Shown: positions 18,022-27,360 of the stretch, one piece after another
Layout of the letters: each line of letters begins with the position of its first letter
Numbering within the stretch: the stretch's first letter is position 1
Assembly: GCA_963703385.1 (NCBI GenBank)
Contig: OY969816.1
Coordinates: forward strand, 2,418,001 to 2,482,000
Direction: 5' to 3'
DNA: 64,000 bases
Source of the DNA: Rhodoblastus sp963703385
GTDB lineage: Bacteria > Pseudomonadota > Alphaproteobacteria > Rhizobiales > Beijerinckiaceae
The notes under the pieces: model-generated
What the model saw: only the letters and a program-made list of their open reading frames with translations
Told to the model about the DNA's origin: nothing
The model's database searches: none
Made by a program: the position numbers and the translations under genes

Positions 18022-18435
18022 ATGAAAGCAATACGCGTCTGCTCCATCGCCATCGCGTCGTTCGCCGTGATCGGCGCATTGCCCGCCGTGGCGGGTTTGG
18101 CGCCTTCCGCTCCTCGCCCTGCCGCACAAGTCAAAATGGCCGAGGCCGACGCTTCCACCGCCGACCGCGCCACTTATGCGCAAAAGGCGCGGGCCGAATT
18201 GCAGGAATGGCGGGTCAAGCTGGATCGATTTGGCGAGAGCGCCAAGGCCAATTCTGGAGCGGCGAGGAAGACCGCGTCGGAAGATTTGAACAAGGCCTGG
18301 ATCAAAGCCAAGGATGCCTCAGCCAGGCTCGAAACCGCCGGCGCCGCCGACTGGGAAAGCGCGAAAGCCTCTTTCAAGAAAGCTTCCGACGAACTGGCGG
18401 CGATGTGGGCGGAGGTTCGCGCCGAAGTGAAGTGA
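18022..18435 (+). CDS. secreted helical stress protein (sll1863-like)
   Basis: 137 residues with a signal peptide (about residues 1-25, ending AVAG). The mature part is a single charged helix-rich region (ATYAQKARAELQEWRVKLDR, then DLNKAWIKAKDASARLETAG) resembling the sll1863-type stress proteins. There are no cysteines in the mature region. AAAGGAAA precedes the ATG; 41 bp separate it from the previous gene, so it is likely in the same transcript. Molecular role unknown. Confidence 0.65.
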   Translation: MKAIRVCSIAIASFAVIGALPAVAGLAPSAPRPAAQVKMAEADASTADRATYAQKARAELQEWRVKLDRFGESAKANSGAARKTASEDLNKAWIKAKDASARLETAGAADWESAKASFKKASDELAAMWAEVRAEVK

Positions 18436-18511
18436 TCGCCAGGGCCAATATTTTGGACAAGCGACCCGCAAACGCTTGAACCAGTTCAACAGACAAAAGA
18501 TGGAGAGTGAC

Positions 18512-18727
18512 ATGCAGTTACATCATAAACCGCAATCGGGAGAACCGCGGCTGCGCGTCATCTTCACTGATGGGTCAATCGCGCTGGGCATGCCCGTCGG
18601 TTCGACGCTCGCCGACGTCGCCGATTGGGTGGACGGCATCGCCCGCCAGCACCACGACACGTTGCTGTCCATCGACGTCAGAATGGCGGCGCGTCGAAAC
18701 GCCCCGGCGCTTGCCGGAACGCACTGA
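18512..18727 (+). CDS. small hypothetical protein
   Basis: 71 residues from ATG 18512, chosen because TGGAGAG lies just upstream; an in-frame ATG at 18476 has no good ribosome site. The sequence (LRVIFTDGSIALGMPVGSTL, then ADVADWVDGIA) looks like a small alpha/beta protein. I do not recognise the family. Position between two stress genes and the shared direction suggest membership of the 17420 transcript. Confidence 0.6.
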   Translation: MQLHHKPQSGEPRLRVIFTDGSIALGMPVGSTLADVADWVDGIARQHHDTLLSIDVRMAARRNAPALAGTH

Positions 18728-18809
18728 CCGACCGCCGATCAATTCAATGCGCCAGCCGCTCCATCCTGGATCGGCGCGCGTGAATACAAGCAGTAATTTG
18801 GAGCACAAC

Positions 18810-19223
18810 ATGAATATCAAGATTTTTTCCGCCGCAGCCGCCCTCTTTCTCGTTCTGCCGATTGCGGCCCGCGCCCAGGGCGTCGTGCGCGGCGCCGACC
18901 AAGGCGCGCATGAAGGCGACCGCGCCGCCGGTCCGGTTGGCGCGGTGGTAGGAGGCGTTGTTGGCGCGGTGGGCGGCGGCGTCGCCGGTCTGCTTGGCGT
19001 CGATCAGCGCCCGCGCTTCCACGAATATGTCGTTCACGAGCATCGCGATTCCTATGCCTACGGCCAGCCGGTCATTGTCGGCGCGATCCTCCCCGATAGC
19101 GGCGTCACCTATTACCAGGTTCCCGCCGAATATGGCGTCCGCGACTATCGCTATACGATCGTCAACGATCGGACGGTCCTGGTCGATCCGAGGACCCATC
19201 GCATCGTGCAGGTCGTCGAATAA
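18810..19223 (+). CDS. DUF1236 secreted protein with glycine zipper
   Basis: 137 residues. A signal peptide (1-22, ending ARAQ) is followed by a glycine zipper (AAGPVGAVVGGVVGAVGGGV) and a DUF1236 domain (VPAEYGVRDYRYTIVNDRTV, then LVDPRTHRIVQVVE). DUF1236 proteins are periplasmic proteins of unknown function frequent in Hyphomicrobiales. The glycine zipper closely resembles that of the gene at 49196. A strong hairpin terminator follows at 19250. Confidence 0.8.
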   Translation: MNIKIFSAAAALFLVLPIAARAQGVVRGADQGAHEGDRAAGPVGAVVGGVVGAVGGGVAGLLGVDQRPRFHEYVVHEHRDSYAYGQPVIVGAILPDSGVTYYQVPAEYGVRDYRYTIVNDRTVLVDPRTHRIVQVVE

Positions 19224-19249
19224 GGGGCCATTCTCGGCCGGAATGATGA

Positions 19250-19274
19250 GGGCCGCTTTTCGAAGCGGCCCTTT
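19250..19274 (+). terminator. rho-independent terminator
   Basis: GGGCCGCTT pairs perfectly with AAGCGGCCC around a TTCG tetraloop, followed by TTT. It closes the 17420-19223 cluster. Confidence 0.75.
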
Positions 19275-19303
19275 CCGTTTGAAAGGATAGCGAGTTGGAC
19301 ACC

Positions 19304-20236
19304 ATGCGCCCGCAACAGTCCACCGAGAGCGCTTTGCCGGAGAAACGTCGAGGCGGCGCCAAATCCGGTTCCGGAGACGGCTTGACCAGCGAAGAGGCTC
19401 GCCGCCTGCTGGCGACCCTCGGCTCCAACGCCATGCCCGACACGGCGATGCATCCTTTGCGGATGGCGCTTGAAAAATTCTGGGCGCCGGTCCCGTCGAT
19501 GCGCGAGGCCGCGATAGCCCTCCAGATCGTACTTGGCGACTATGTCTCGGCGGCGATCATCGCCGTCCTGCTGGCGTTCAATGCGGGGCTCGGATTGTTC
19601 CAGGAAAGCCGCGCCCAGGCGACGCTTGCCGCGTTGAAATCCCGGCTCGCGCTCAACGCATCGGTGCGGCGGAACGGCGCATGGACCATTCTTCCCGCGG
19701 CCGAACTGGTCCCGGGCGATGTGGTGAAGCTTTCGCTCGGCGGCGTGGTCGCCGCCGATGTCCGTCTCACCGAGGGCGGCGTTCTGCTCGATCAATCCAT
19801 CCTCACCGGCGAATCGATACCCATCGAGGCGGGGCCGGGCGTCCAAACTTTTGCCGGGGCCCTTGTGCGGCGGGGCGAGGCGGTCACGGAAGTGACGGCG
19901 ACCGGCGCGCATACAAAATTCGGCCGGACCGGCGAACTGGTGCGCACGGCGCATGTCGTCAGCACCCAGCAAAAGGCGGTTTTACGTGTCGCGCCAACGC
20001 CTTCGGCCCATTCTGATGACAACAGCCTGCGCGGCTCTCGGCGGCGTCCGATGATTTTGATGAATGGCACCGGCGCGGAATTTCGCCAACCCCTCGGCTA
20101 CGCCATTGTCAGTGGCCTGATCGTGTCGCAAGTCCTGACCCTCTTCATCACGCCGGTGGTTTACATCTATCTTGATCGTTTGCGTCGTCGCCGGGCGAAT
20201 TCCACGCTGGGGCGTCAACCTCAGCCAACGGCATAG
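19304..20236 (+). pseudogene. P-type ATPase N-terminus fused to RND efflux C-terminus
   Basis: Residues 1 to about 227 are the N-terminal region of a P-type cation ATPase, like the intact one at 55770, including LTGESIPIEAG and GRTGELVRTAHVVSTQQKA. The ATPase then stops abruptly near 19985, before the DKTGT phosphorylation domain. Downstream the codons belong to the last membrane segments of an RND efflux pump: RPILMTTACAALGG in the third frame, then, after a one-base shift near 20055, NGTGAEFRQPLGYAIVSG and LFITPVVYIYLDRL. This is a deletion junction joining two unrelated genes; neither can function. Confidence 0.75.
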
Positions 20237-20381
20237 CTTGGCTGCGTGATAAAAAGTGAGCGAGAGCGGGAGGGCTCTAACTGAAAGCCAGTTCAAGCGG
20301 TCCCGCCGCGCGTGTCCGCTTCAATTCGCCACAGCCGACGCCCACGTTGGGTAGAATAGGTTGATCAGGTGACTGTTAAGA

Positions 20382-21926
20382 AGTCGCCCGTGAAGAACGT
20401 GGTTCAGGCCACGACGATCTGATCGGGTTCGTGGATTTCCGGCGCGATAGCGGTCCAGATTGCAGCCAACAAAAGAGCCAGCCAGGCGAGCAGCCGGCGG
20501 AAGTTGTAGCCGGCGGCGGCGAGGACAGCATTGATCGCGTCGCCTTGGGCGTGGGCAAGGTGATTCCGGCCCATTCGGTGCTCGGCTTTCATGTGGCCGA
20601 TGACTGGTTCGACCGCCGATCGGCGGCGCATTTCGCGCTTGATCTGCTCGGTGACGCGTCGCTTCTGGCCGGAGATGAAGACCCTGAACTTGTGCTCCTG
20701 CGGCGCGTTGTGGCCGCGATAGCCGCGGTCGGCGACGATGCGCTTGAGGCTCGCGCCGATCTGGCGCTCGATGTCGGGAATGACCTTTTCCAGCGTATGG
20801 CCGTCATAGGGATTGCCCGGCAGCGCCGCGACATGGGCGACGAACTGTCCGCCTTTCGAGCGATTGAGCGTGGTGGCGACGGACACCTTCACGCCGAACT
20901 CGTAGGGACGATGCGCCTTGCCCTTGCCGATGCACTCGACCTCGGGCGCGTGCAGGGAATAGACTTTTCTGCCTCGCTGGTTCTGGCGCTGGTCGCGCAC
21001 CCGTTCGGCCAGCCACAGGGGTTTGACGAATATATCGCGCAAGGCCGCCTTGCCCTTGATCTTGCGGACGACGTCGCGCATGACGCGGCCCAGCATCGTG
21101 CGCAGCCGGCGCAGTTCCCGTCGCGCGCGCTTGAACTGCTTCGCGTGGGTATAGCGCTGATAGGCGATCAGGGCGTATTTGCCGACGCGCTGATAGGACT
21201 GGCGCAACACGACGCCCTGCTTTTTGGCGAGCGCCACCAGCTTTTCGCGCGCGCGATGCATCAGCTTTGCGTCGGTGGGATGGGCGACGGCCTTTGGCTG
21301 CACCGTGGTGTCGACGATCACCTTCGAGAAGTCCGAAGGCTTCGCCGCCCCGGTTTTCGTCGCCACCGACAGGCTTTCCTGGATCAGGGCCACGAGCCGT
21401 TCCTCGCCCATCCTCTGGCGCCAGCGCGTCATCGACGAGCGGTCGAACACCAGCTTGTGCTGGAAGAGCTCTTCGCCGCAGAACAGCTGGAAATATGGGT
21501 TTTCCAGCCAGCGCGCGCAAAGCGCCTCGTCGGAGAGGTCGTGCATGTGCTTGAGGATCGCCAACCCGGCCATGAGCCTCGTGGGCAGCGGCGGATGGCC
21601 TGGCGCATCCGAATAAACCGCGCCCAGCCGCTGTTCGAGAAAGCCCCAATCGATCGTAGCCGCGAGTTTGCAGAGCGGATGCGTCATATCGACGATCTGG
21701 TCGAGCCGCGCCCGAAAAAGGTCTTTTTGCCCGCTGTCCCTGCGCTCTTTCGGCCGCATGGCGAATCCCCAAACCGCGTCGTTCGAGGCAGTGAATCACG
21801 CCGCGCGGCGCCGATCAAATTGCAAGAAAACCGACCTTCAAACGCGTCAATTCGGCAAAAACGAATACTTCCGATCAACCTGAAAGCCCCAGACGGCGGG
21901 GCTCTCAGAATTCTTCACGGTCGACT
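20382..21926. mobile_element. IS5-family insertion sequence, complete
   Basis: A 1545-bp element. Terminal repeats AGTCGCCCGTGAAGAAC (left) and, reversed, AGTCGACCGTGAAGAAT (right) match at 15 of 17 positions. A 4-bp target duplication, AAGA (20378-20381 and 21927-21930), flanks it. It carries one transposase gene on the minus strand. Confidence 0.88.
20404..21759 (-). CDS. IS5-family transposase
   Basis: 451 residues, uninterrupted. The N-terminal domain (LCKLAATIDWGFLEQRLG, then LPTRLMAGLAILKHMHDLSD) and the DDE catalytic residues in the blocks VIVDTTVQPKAVAHPTD, IVADRGYRGHN and the E of RRRSAVEPVIGHMKAEHRMG mark an IS5-type DDE transposase. The C-terminus keeps the family phrase GDAINAVLAAAGYNFRRLL. 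The gene ends 22 bp inside the element edge. It appears intact and possibly active. Confidence 0.9.
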   Translation of the reverse strand: MRPKERRDSGQKDLFRARLDQIVDMTHPLCKLAATIDWGFLEQRLGAVYSDAPGHPPLPTRLMAGLAILKHMHDLSDEALCARWLENPYFQLFCGEELFQHKLVFDRSSMTRWRQRMGEERLVALIQESLSVATKTGAAKPSDFSKVIVDTTVQPKAVAHPTDAKLMHRAREKLVALAKKQGVVLRQSYQRVGKYALIAYQRYTHAKQFKRARRELRRLRTMLGRVMRDVVRKIKGKAALRDIFVKPLWLAERVRDQRQNQRGRKVYSLHAPEVECIGKGKAHRPYEFGVKVSVATTLNRSKGGQFVAHVAALPGNPYDGHTLEKVIPDIERQIGASLKRIVADRGYRGHNAPQEHKFRVFISGQKRRVTEQIKREMRRRSAVEPVIGHMKAEHRMGRNHLAHAQGDAINAVLAAAGYNFRRLLAWLALLLAAIWTAIAPEIHEPDQIVVA

Positions 21927-21973
21927 AAGAAGTGAGGCCGCTCCCCTTGAGCAACCTTGCACCAAAGGCGGGG

Positions 21974-22019
21974 TGAGTAGTTTCCGACGCTGTTTTGCCG
22001 GGTCGGCGCTGGCTAATGT
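21974..22019 (+). promoter_or_regulatory. FixJ-like box and -10 for the trehalose operon
   Basis: TGAGTAGTTTCCGA (21974-21987), GCTG and TAATGT (22014-22019) at offset 32. All three elements are strong. It lies only 48 bp from the IS5 right end and 152 bp from otsB. Confidence 0.75.
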
Positions 22020-22170
22020 CGCTTTCCTCGGGCTGCGCCCGCGCAGGTCAGACGCCGGGACATGCCTATAGCGATGCCGACCGAAAGGTCCTCATTTTCT
22101 CATTCGCCGCTGGAGTTCTTGAACGCGTCGCGTCGCTTGACGACGGAAAGCCACATTCTGGAGGATAGTC

Positions 22171-23025
22171 ATGATCGTGCAGGGCACAAGGCGCAGCCGT
22201 GGCGTCACGACTGACAGGATGGGCAAACCTCTGGCGTCTATTGGAGCGCGGCGCATGCTTCCGTCGATCGACGATCTCGAACAATATTGCGTTTTCCTCG
22301 ACTTCGATGGCACGCTTGTCGAGATCGAGGATCGCCCCGACGATGTGCGCATTGACGCCGCGACGCTGCAATTGATCGAACGATTGCGGGACAAGGTCGG
22401 GCGGGCTCTGGCGCTCGTGTCGGGGAGAGACATCCATGTCATCGACCGATTGCTGTATCCCCTCGTACTGCCCGTGGCCGGAGTGCATGGTCTGCAACGC
22501 CGCGACGCTTCTGGCCGGCTACATTCCCCAGTCATCGACCAGAACGTTGTCGAGGCTATCGCATCTCAAGTGCAAGCCGAGTTTCGTTCGGAACCAGGCG
22601 TGGTGATCGAAAAGAAAACCGGCGCGGTGGCCATCCACTTCCGGCTGCGGCCCGATTTCGAAAAAAAATGCCACGCCCTTGCCCGCAAGATCATTCGGGG
22701 CCGACCAGATCTGCATATCATCAAAAGCAAAATGGTGTGCGAAATCAGGCTGCAGGGAAATGACAAGGGCGCGGTTATCGCCACTTTCCTCGAAGAGCGT
22801 CCGTTCAAGGGCCGAAAGCCCATCTTCGCAGGCGACGATGCGACCGATGAACCGGGCTTCGTCGCTGTGAACGCCTGCGGCGGCGTCTCGATCAAGATCG
22901 GCGAAGATCCCACCGCGGCGAGACATCGCGCCGCAAACACCCTGGAATTGCGCAACTGGCTGGACGAACTGATCGCCGCGCCAAGCGAGCTGGCTAGGCG
23001 GCCAAAAACAGCTGGATTGCAATGA
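22171..23025 (+). CDS. otsB: trehalose-6-phosphate phosphatase
   Basis: 284 residues. HAD-superfamily phosphatase with motif I LDFDGTLVEI (about residues 45-54), SGRD in the cap region and the late acidic motif FAGDDATDEPGF. OtsB removes phosphate from trehalose 6-phosphate to give trehalose, an osmolyte and desiccation or stress protectant. The basic N-terminus of about 28 residues before the conserved region may be over-called; an ATG at 22219 or 22255 could be the true start. The stop overlaps the next start as ATGA, so translation is coupled to the GH15 gene. Confidence 0.9.
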   Translation: MIVQGTRRSRGVTTDRMGKPLASIGARRMLPSIDDLEQYCVFLDFDGTLVEIEDRPDDVRIDAATLQLIERLRDKVGRALALVSGRDIHVIDRLLYPLVLPVAGVHGLQRRDASGRLHSPVIDQNVVEAIASQVQAEFRSEPGVVIEKKTGAVAIHFRLRPDFEKKCHALARKIIRGRPDLHIIKSKMVCEIRLQGNDKGAVIATFLEERPFKGRKPIFAGDDATDEPGFVAVNACGGVSIKIGEDPTAARHRAANTLELRNWLDELIAAPSELARRPKTAGLQ

Positions 23026-24806
23026 ACGATCTTGACCTCGGCGTCATCGGAAATTGCGCGGTCGCCGCGTTGATCGATCGGGACGCGCGCGTGGTTTGGT
23101 ATTGTCTCCCGCGCTTTGACGGCGACCCGGTCTTCCATGCCCTGCTGGGAGCGCCGAAAGAGGCCCCAGACGATGGCCTGTTCGCGATCGAACTTGAGGA
23201 TCACGTTCACAGCTCGCAACGGTACGTCCAAAATACCGCCGTGCTCGAGACCGAACTGCACGGGAAACAGGGTTCGCTTCGCATCACGGATTTCGCGCCG
23301 CGCTTCTTTTGGCGAGACCGGCTGTTCTATCCGCAGGCCATTGTGCGCAGGCTCACGCCGATATCCGGCAGTCCGCGAATAAGAATTCGGCTTCGCCCAC
23401 GCTTCGACTACGGCGCCACGGCGCCGATCCGCACCTATGGCTCGCATCATATTCGCTATGTCGGCCCGAACGCCACGATGCGTCTGACAACCGATGCGTC
23501 AATCGATTTCATTCGCGAAGAGACATTCTTCAACTTGCGCGCGCCACTCGAACTCATTCTCGGCGCGGATGAAACGCTGCAAGAAGGAGTCACCGAGACC
23601 GCCGCAAGGTTGCAGGAGCGCACAACGTTATACTGGCGGAGCTGGACGCATCGGCTGGCGATCCCGTTCGAATGGCAGGATGCCGTCATCCGCGCGGCGC
23701 TGACGCTCAAGCTTTGCACCTATGAGCCGACCGGGGCGATCGTCGCCGCGCTGACCACGATCATTCCGGAAGGGCCAGGCACGGAGCGCAATTGGGACTA
23801 TCGCTTCTGCTGGCTGCGCGACGCCTATTTTGTCGTCCGCGCGCTCAACCGCCTTGCCGCAGTGCGGAAAATGGAAAATTATTTTCGCTGGCTGATGAAT
23901 ATCGTCTCCTCGCTGCACGAAACGGATATTCAGCCGGTCTACGGGATTGGCCTCGAGAGCGACCTGTCGGAGAGGACCATTCCCGGCCTGCCCGGCTATC
24001 GCGGCACGGGGCCGGTGCGCGTCGGCAATCAGGCCTATGAACATTCGCAACATGACAATTGCGGCAACGTGATTCTCGGCGTCGCCCAGATGTTCCTCGA
24101 CCGCCGCCTCCTGTCGCCGCCGGGCCATGAGGATTTCTTGCGACTCGAGGAATTGGGCCGCAAGGCGTTGCAACTCTATGACAAGCCTGACGCCGGGATG
24201 TGGGAATACCGGACGCGCGCCAGCATTCACACCACATCCAGCCTGATGTGCTGGGCGGCCGCCGATCGACTGGCGCGGATCGCCGCCCATATCGGCGAGG
24301 CCCAACGCGCCGGCGACTGGCGCGCCCACGCCGACGGCATGAGACAGGTCATCCTCGAACGCGCCTGGTCGAACAAGCGCCAGACCTTCGTCGAATCCTT
24401 CGACGGCGAATTTTTGGACGCCGGCGTCCTGTTGATGACCGAAGTCGGCTTCATCGATGCGAAGGACCCGCGCATGGTTTCGACCATGAAGCAACTGGAG
24501 CGAGTTCTCGGTCGCGGTCCGCACATGATGCGCTATGAGGCGGCAGATGATTTCGGCATGCCCCGAACCGCCTTCAACACCTGCTCATTCTGGCGTATCG
24601 ACGCCCTGGCGCGCATGGGCCGCGTCGAGGAGGCGCGGGAATATTTCGAAGAACTGCTCGAACTTCGCAACCGACTCGGGCTCATGTCCGAGGATGTCGA
24701 TCCCAAGACCGGGGAAATGTGGGGCAATTATCCGCAAACCTATTCCCTGGTCGGGATCGTCAATTGCGCCATGCGCCTCACGCGCTCCTGGGAGTCGGTC
24801 ACATGA
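23022..24806 (+). CDS. GH15-family glucan/trehalose hydrolase
   Basis: 594 residues. An N-terminal beta-rich domain (NDLDLGVIGNCAVAALIDRD, WYCLPRFDGDPVF) is followed by an alpha/alpha barrel with the GH15 signatures ERNWDYRFCWLRDAYF (catalytic acid region) and EDVDPKTGEMWGNYPQTYS (catalytic base Glu). Family members are glucoamylases or trehalases. Position between otsB and otsA with ATGA overlaps on both sides suggests a substrate linked to trehalose or to the glycogen supplying it; which one cannot be told from sequence. Confidence 0.85.
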   Translation: MNDLDLGVIGNCAVAALIDRDARVVWYCLPRFDGDPVFHALLGAPKEAPDDGLFAIELEDHVHSSQRYVQNTAVLETELHGKQGSLRITDFAPRFFWRDRLFYPQAIVRRLTPISGSPRIRIRLRPRFDYGATAPIRTYGSHHIRYVGPNATMRLTTDASIDFIREETFFNLRAPLELILGADETLQEGVTETAARLQERTTLYWRSWTHRLAIPFEWQDAVIRAALTLKLCTYEPTGAIVAALTTIIPEGPGTERNWDYRFCWLRDAYFVVRALNRLAAVRKMENYFRWLMNIVSSLHETDIQPVYGIGLESDLSERTIPGLPGYRGTGPVRVGNQAYEHSQHDNCGNVILGVAQMFLDRRLLSPPGHEDFLRLEELGRKALQLYDKPDAGMWEYRTRASIHTTSSLMCWAAADRLARIAAHIGEAQRAGDWRAHADGMRQVILERAWSNKRQTFVESFDGEFLDAGVLLMTEVGFIDAKDPRMVSTMKQLERVLGRGPHMMRYEAADDFGMPRTAFNTCSFWRIDALARMGRVEEAREYFEELLELRNRLGLMSEDVDPKTGEMWGNYPQTYSLVGIVNCAMRLTRSWESVT

Positions 24807-26251
24807 CGCGGCTCGTAGTTGTTTCCAATCGCGTCGCCGATCCCGAGGCGGGGCAGGCGGCCGGCGGTTTGGCGGTATGCCTTCTCGATGGGATGCGCGA
24901 CCGCGGCGGGATGTGGTTCGGCTGGAATGGCCAACTTGTGGCGGACGAGAGCGCGATTGCTCCCTCTTGCGTCAAGCACGGCCGATGTACGCTGATGACG
25001 ATACCGCTCACTGAACGCGACCACCGCGAGTTCTACCTTGGCTTTTCGAACGAAGTCTTATGGCCGATTCATCATTATCGCCTCGATCTCGCGCATTTCA
25101 CGCTCGAGGCCGCGGAAGGATACCGGAGAGTCAACGCTCGCTTCGCCGACGTCCTGACGCCCTATCTGCACCGGAGCGACCTTCTCTGGGTGCATGATTA
25201 TCATCTGATTCCGCTGGGCGCCGAACTTCGCGCGCGCGGCGTTGGCAACGAAATCGGTTTCTTCCTTCACATTCCATTTCCGCCGCCCGAGGTGCTTACC
25301 GCAGTTCCCGAATACGAGTGGTTGGTGAATTCGTTGCTGGACTATGATCTGGTCGGTTTCCAGACGGTCGCCGATCACGCGAATTTCTGCCGCTTCGCCT
25401 GCGAAATTCTGGGCGGCGAAATGATTTCCACGGACACTTTGCGCGTCTCGGGAAAATATCTGAAGTCGGGCGTATTTCCAGTCGGCATCGACGTCGATTC
25501 TTTCGTCGCCATGGCGCAGGATCCAGTCGCCAGAAGGAGAATTCAGCGAACGGAGCGCCACGGCAAACAGCGAATATATGCGATTGGCGTCGATCGCCTC
25601 GATTACAGCAAGGGTCTGCCGGAAAAGTTTCGCGCCTTCGGGCGGCTACTCGACTACTATCCCGGCAACAGCAAGCCTGTGACCCTGATTCAGGTCGCTT
25701 CGCCAAGCCGCGACGATTTGAAGGCCTATATCGATATCCGCCACGAACTTGAGGCTCTGTCCGGCAAAATCAACGGCAAGTTTGGCGACTTCGACTGGAC
25801 GCCTTTGCGTTACATTCATCGTTCGGTCCCGCGCGAAACCCTCGCCGTTCACTATCGCGCCAGCCGGATCGGGCTCGTCATGCCCCTGCGCGACGGCATG
25901 AATCTCGTGGCGAAGGAATATGTCGCGGCGCAGGACGAGGCCGATCCTGGCATTCTGATCCTGTCGCGTTTTGCCGGCGCCGCCGAGGATCTCCAGGAGG
26001 CGTTGATCGTCAACCCTTACGACATCGACGAGGTGGCGCACGCCATGCGCCGTGCGATCGAGATGCGAAAAGAAGAGCGCATTGAGCGCCATCGCGCGCT
26101 CATGAAACGCATTCGTCGCCACGATGCGTGCAACTGGATGCTGAGTTTTCTGCGCGCATTGCGTTCGTGCCGCGGACGTCTGCGCGCCAAACTGGTCGTC
26201 GGGCCGCCTTTGGCGCTGGCGAACGAGCCAGCCAAGCTCGGCGGCGGATGA
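24803..26251 (+). CDS. otsA: trehalose-6-phosphate synthase
   Basis: 482 residues, GT20 family. It shows RLVVVSNRVADPE at the N-terminus with the GG loop (AAGGLAVCL), WVHDYHLIPLG, DRLDYSKGLPEKFRAF and PLRDGMNLVAKEYVAAQ. OtsA joins UDP-glucose (or GDP-glucose) and glucose 6-phosphate to form trehalose 6-phosphate in the cytoplasm. It starts in the ATGA overlap with the GH15 gene. Together with otsB this gives a complete OtsAB route under one FixJ-like promoter. Confidence 0.93.
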   Translation: MTRLVVVSNRVADPEAGQAAGGLAVCLLDGMRDRGGMWFGWNGQLVADESAIAPSCVKHGRCTLMTIPLTERDHREFYLGFSNEVLWPIHHYRLDLAHFTLEAAEGYRRVNARFADVLTPYLHRSDLLWVHDYHLIPLGAELRARGVGNEIGFFLHIPFPPPEVLTAVPEYEWLVNSLLDYDLVGFQTVADHANFCRFACEILGGEMISTDTLRVSGKYLKSGVFPVGIDVDSFVAMAQDPVARRRIQRTERHGKQRIYAIGVDRLDYSKGLPEKFRAFGRLLDYYPGNSKPVTLIQVASPSRDDLKAYIDIRHELEALSGKINGKFGDFDWTPLRYIHRSVPRETLAVHYRASRIGLVMPLRDGMNLVAKEYVAAQDEADPGILILSRFAGAAEDLQEALIVNPYDIDEVAHAMRRAIEMRKEERIERHRALMKRIRRHDACNWMLSFLRALRSCRGRLRAKLVVGPPLALANEPAKLGGG

Positions 26252-26479
26252 AGGCTTTTCGAAGCGCCTGCTTGGGTAAATTCCAAGCGTATCGCCGGTC
26301 TGCAGACCACCGTCGCCATCAGACCGCGACGTGATGAGGATAAGACCCGGCGAATGAGGGAAACAGACCCACGATCAAAGCCGGCGCGTCCACGACCATG
26401 GAAGCGGACGGCCGTGAACAGATGGTCAGGCGATATTTTCAATATGCCGGAGAAAACGGAGCGCGATTTCGCGCGCCGC

Positions 26480-26611
26480 CTAGGCCGCCGTCAGGACGGC
26501 GAGCGCGAACAGGCCGCCCGGGAAAATCACCTGCGGTTCGGACGGCGCCGGCACTTCCGACGGCGGTCCAGCCTCCGCGATCGCTCCGGTCTGCCGATCC
26601 GTGTCCGTCAT
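26480..26611 (-). pseudogene. AI-2E/PerM-type transporter N-terminal remnant
   Basis: 43 codons from ATG 26611 (MTDTDRQTGAIAEAG, then VIFPGGLFALAVLTAA), then TAG where relatives have Tyr, then a few more matching residues (AAREIAL) before homology ends. The start of the first membrane segment of an AI-2E family transporter is the best match I can make. Very short, so the family call is tentative; that it is truncated is clear. Confidence 0.35.
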
Positions 26612-26650
26612 GCCGAACCCCCTGTGCCGGCTGGCGCCGGACGCAAAAAA

Positions 26651-26809
26651 TCAGTGCAGGCCGCCGAGGAGCCAGATCACCACGAGGATCACCAGAACCG
26701 TTCCGAGAACACCCCCAAGCCCCGCGCCGCCGTAGCGGCTGTGCGCGTAATAGCCGCCGCCTCCGCCGAATAAGATGATCAGGATGATGATGATCAGAAG
26801 AGTGCTCAT
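26651..26809 (-). CDS. DUF3309 small membrane protein
   Basis: 52 residues: MSTLLIIIILIILFGGGGGY, then a Gly/Tyr linker and a second hydrophobic segment (GTVLVILVVIWLLGG). This two-segment pattern with a central Gly/Tyr hinge is DUF3309, a tiny inner-membrane protein of unknown function common in Alphaproteobacteria and often near CsbD genes. AAAGGGCG is the ribosome site. A paralogue lies at 42425. A FixJ-like promoter at 26927-26972 faces it. Confidence 0.8.
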   Translation of the reverse strand: MSTLLIIIILIILFGGGGGYYAHSRYGGAGLGGVLGTVLVILVVIWLLGGLH

Positions 26810-26926
26810 GGGACGCCCTTTCGTCGGGTCCGGCTTCGACCTCGCCGTTGACACCGTCCGGATCGACACTTTTCGATCGTCTTGAATCAACACGCGAGGG
26901 GCGCAAAAGATCATTGCGTTGGGTAG

Positions 26927-26972
26927 ATGCTAGCGAATGGCCGTTCCGCGCGAGAGCGCCGGAAACTACCTA
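26927..26972 (-). promoter_or_regulatory. FixJ-like box and -10 for the DUF3309 gene
   Basis: Minus-strand TAGGTAGTTTCCGG (26959-26972), GCTC, and TAGCAT (26927-26932) at offset 32. Confidence 0.6.
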
Positions 26973-27031
26973 TACGGCCCACGCGGATGAGGCCGACGAG
27001 CCCGCCTTTTGCGCCTGGGCCGCGTGGGCGT

Positions 27032-27354
27032 TCATATTGTCGCGCCGAACAAGGCCCCGACGCCTGTTGTCACCCCCATCGCCAGCGCACCCCAGAAGGT
27101 GACGCGCAAGGCGCCCGGCGCCATTGGCGCGCCGCCCCATCGCGCCGCCAGGGCGCCGAGAATGGCGAGGAAGATCAGGGATGCGGCGGCGACGAAAAGG
27201 ATCAGCTCGGCGCGGGGCACCAGCGCGGCAATGACAAGCGGCGGCGCCGCTCCCGCAGCAAAGGCCGCGGCGGAAGAGAAGGCCGCCTGAATCGGGCGCG
27301 CCTTGAGCGTTTCGGAAATGCCTGGCTCATCGCGCGAATGTCCCATTACGATGA
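27032..27354 (-). pseudogene. VIT-family transporter C-terminal remnant
   Basis: About 105 codons closely matching the last half of the intact VIT gene at 36212: SRDEPGISETLKARPIQAAF, then GALAARWGG and RVTFWGALAMGVTTGVGALFG. The N-terminal half is missing; the homology ends at the IS630 edge (27358). The upstream half is not found on the far side of the IS, so insertion was accompanied or followed by deletion. Confidence 0.8.
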
Positions 27355-27360
27355 CTGATA

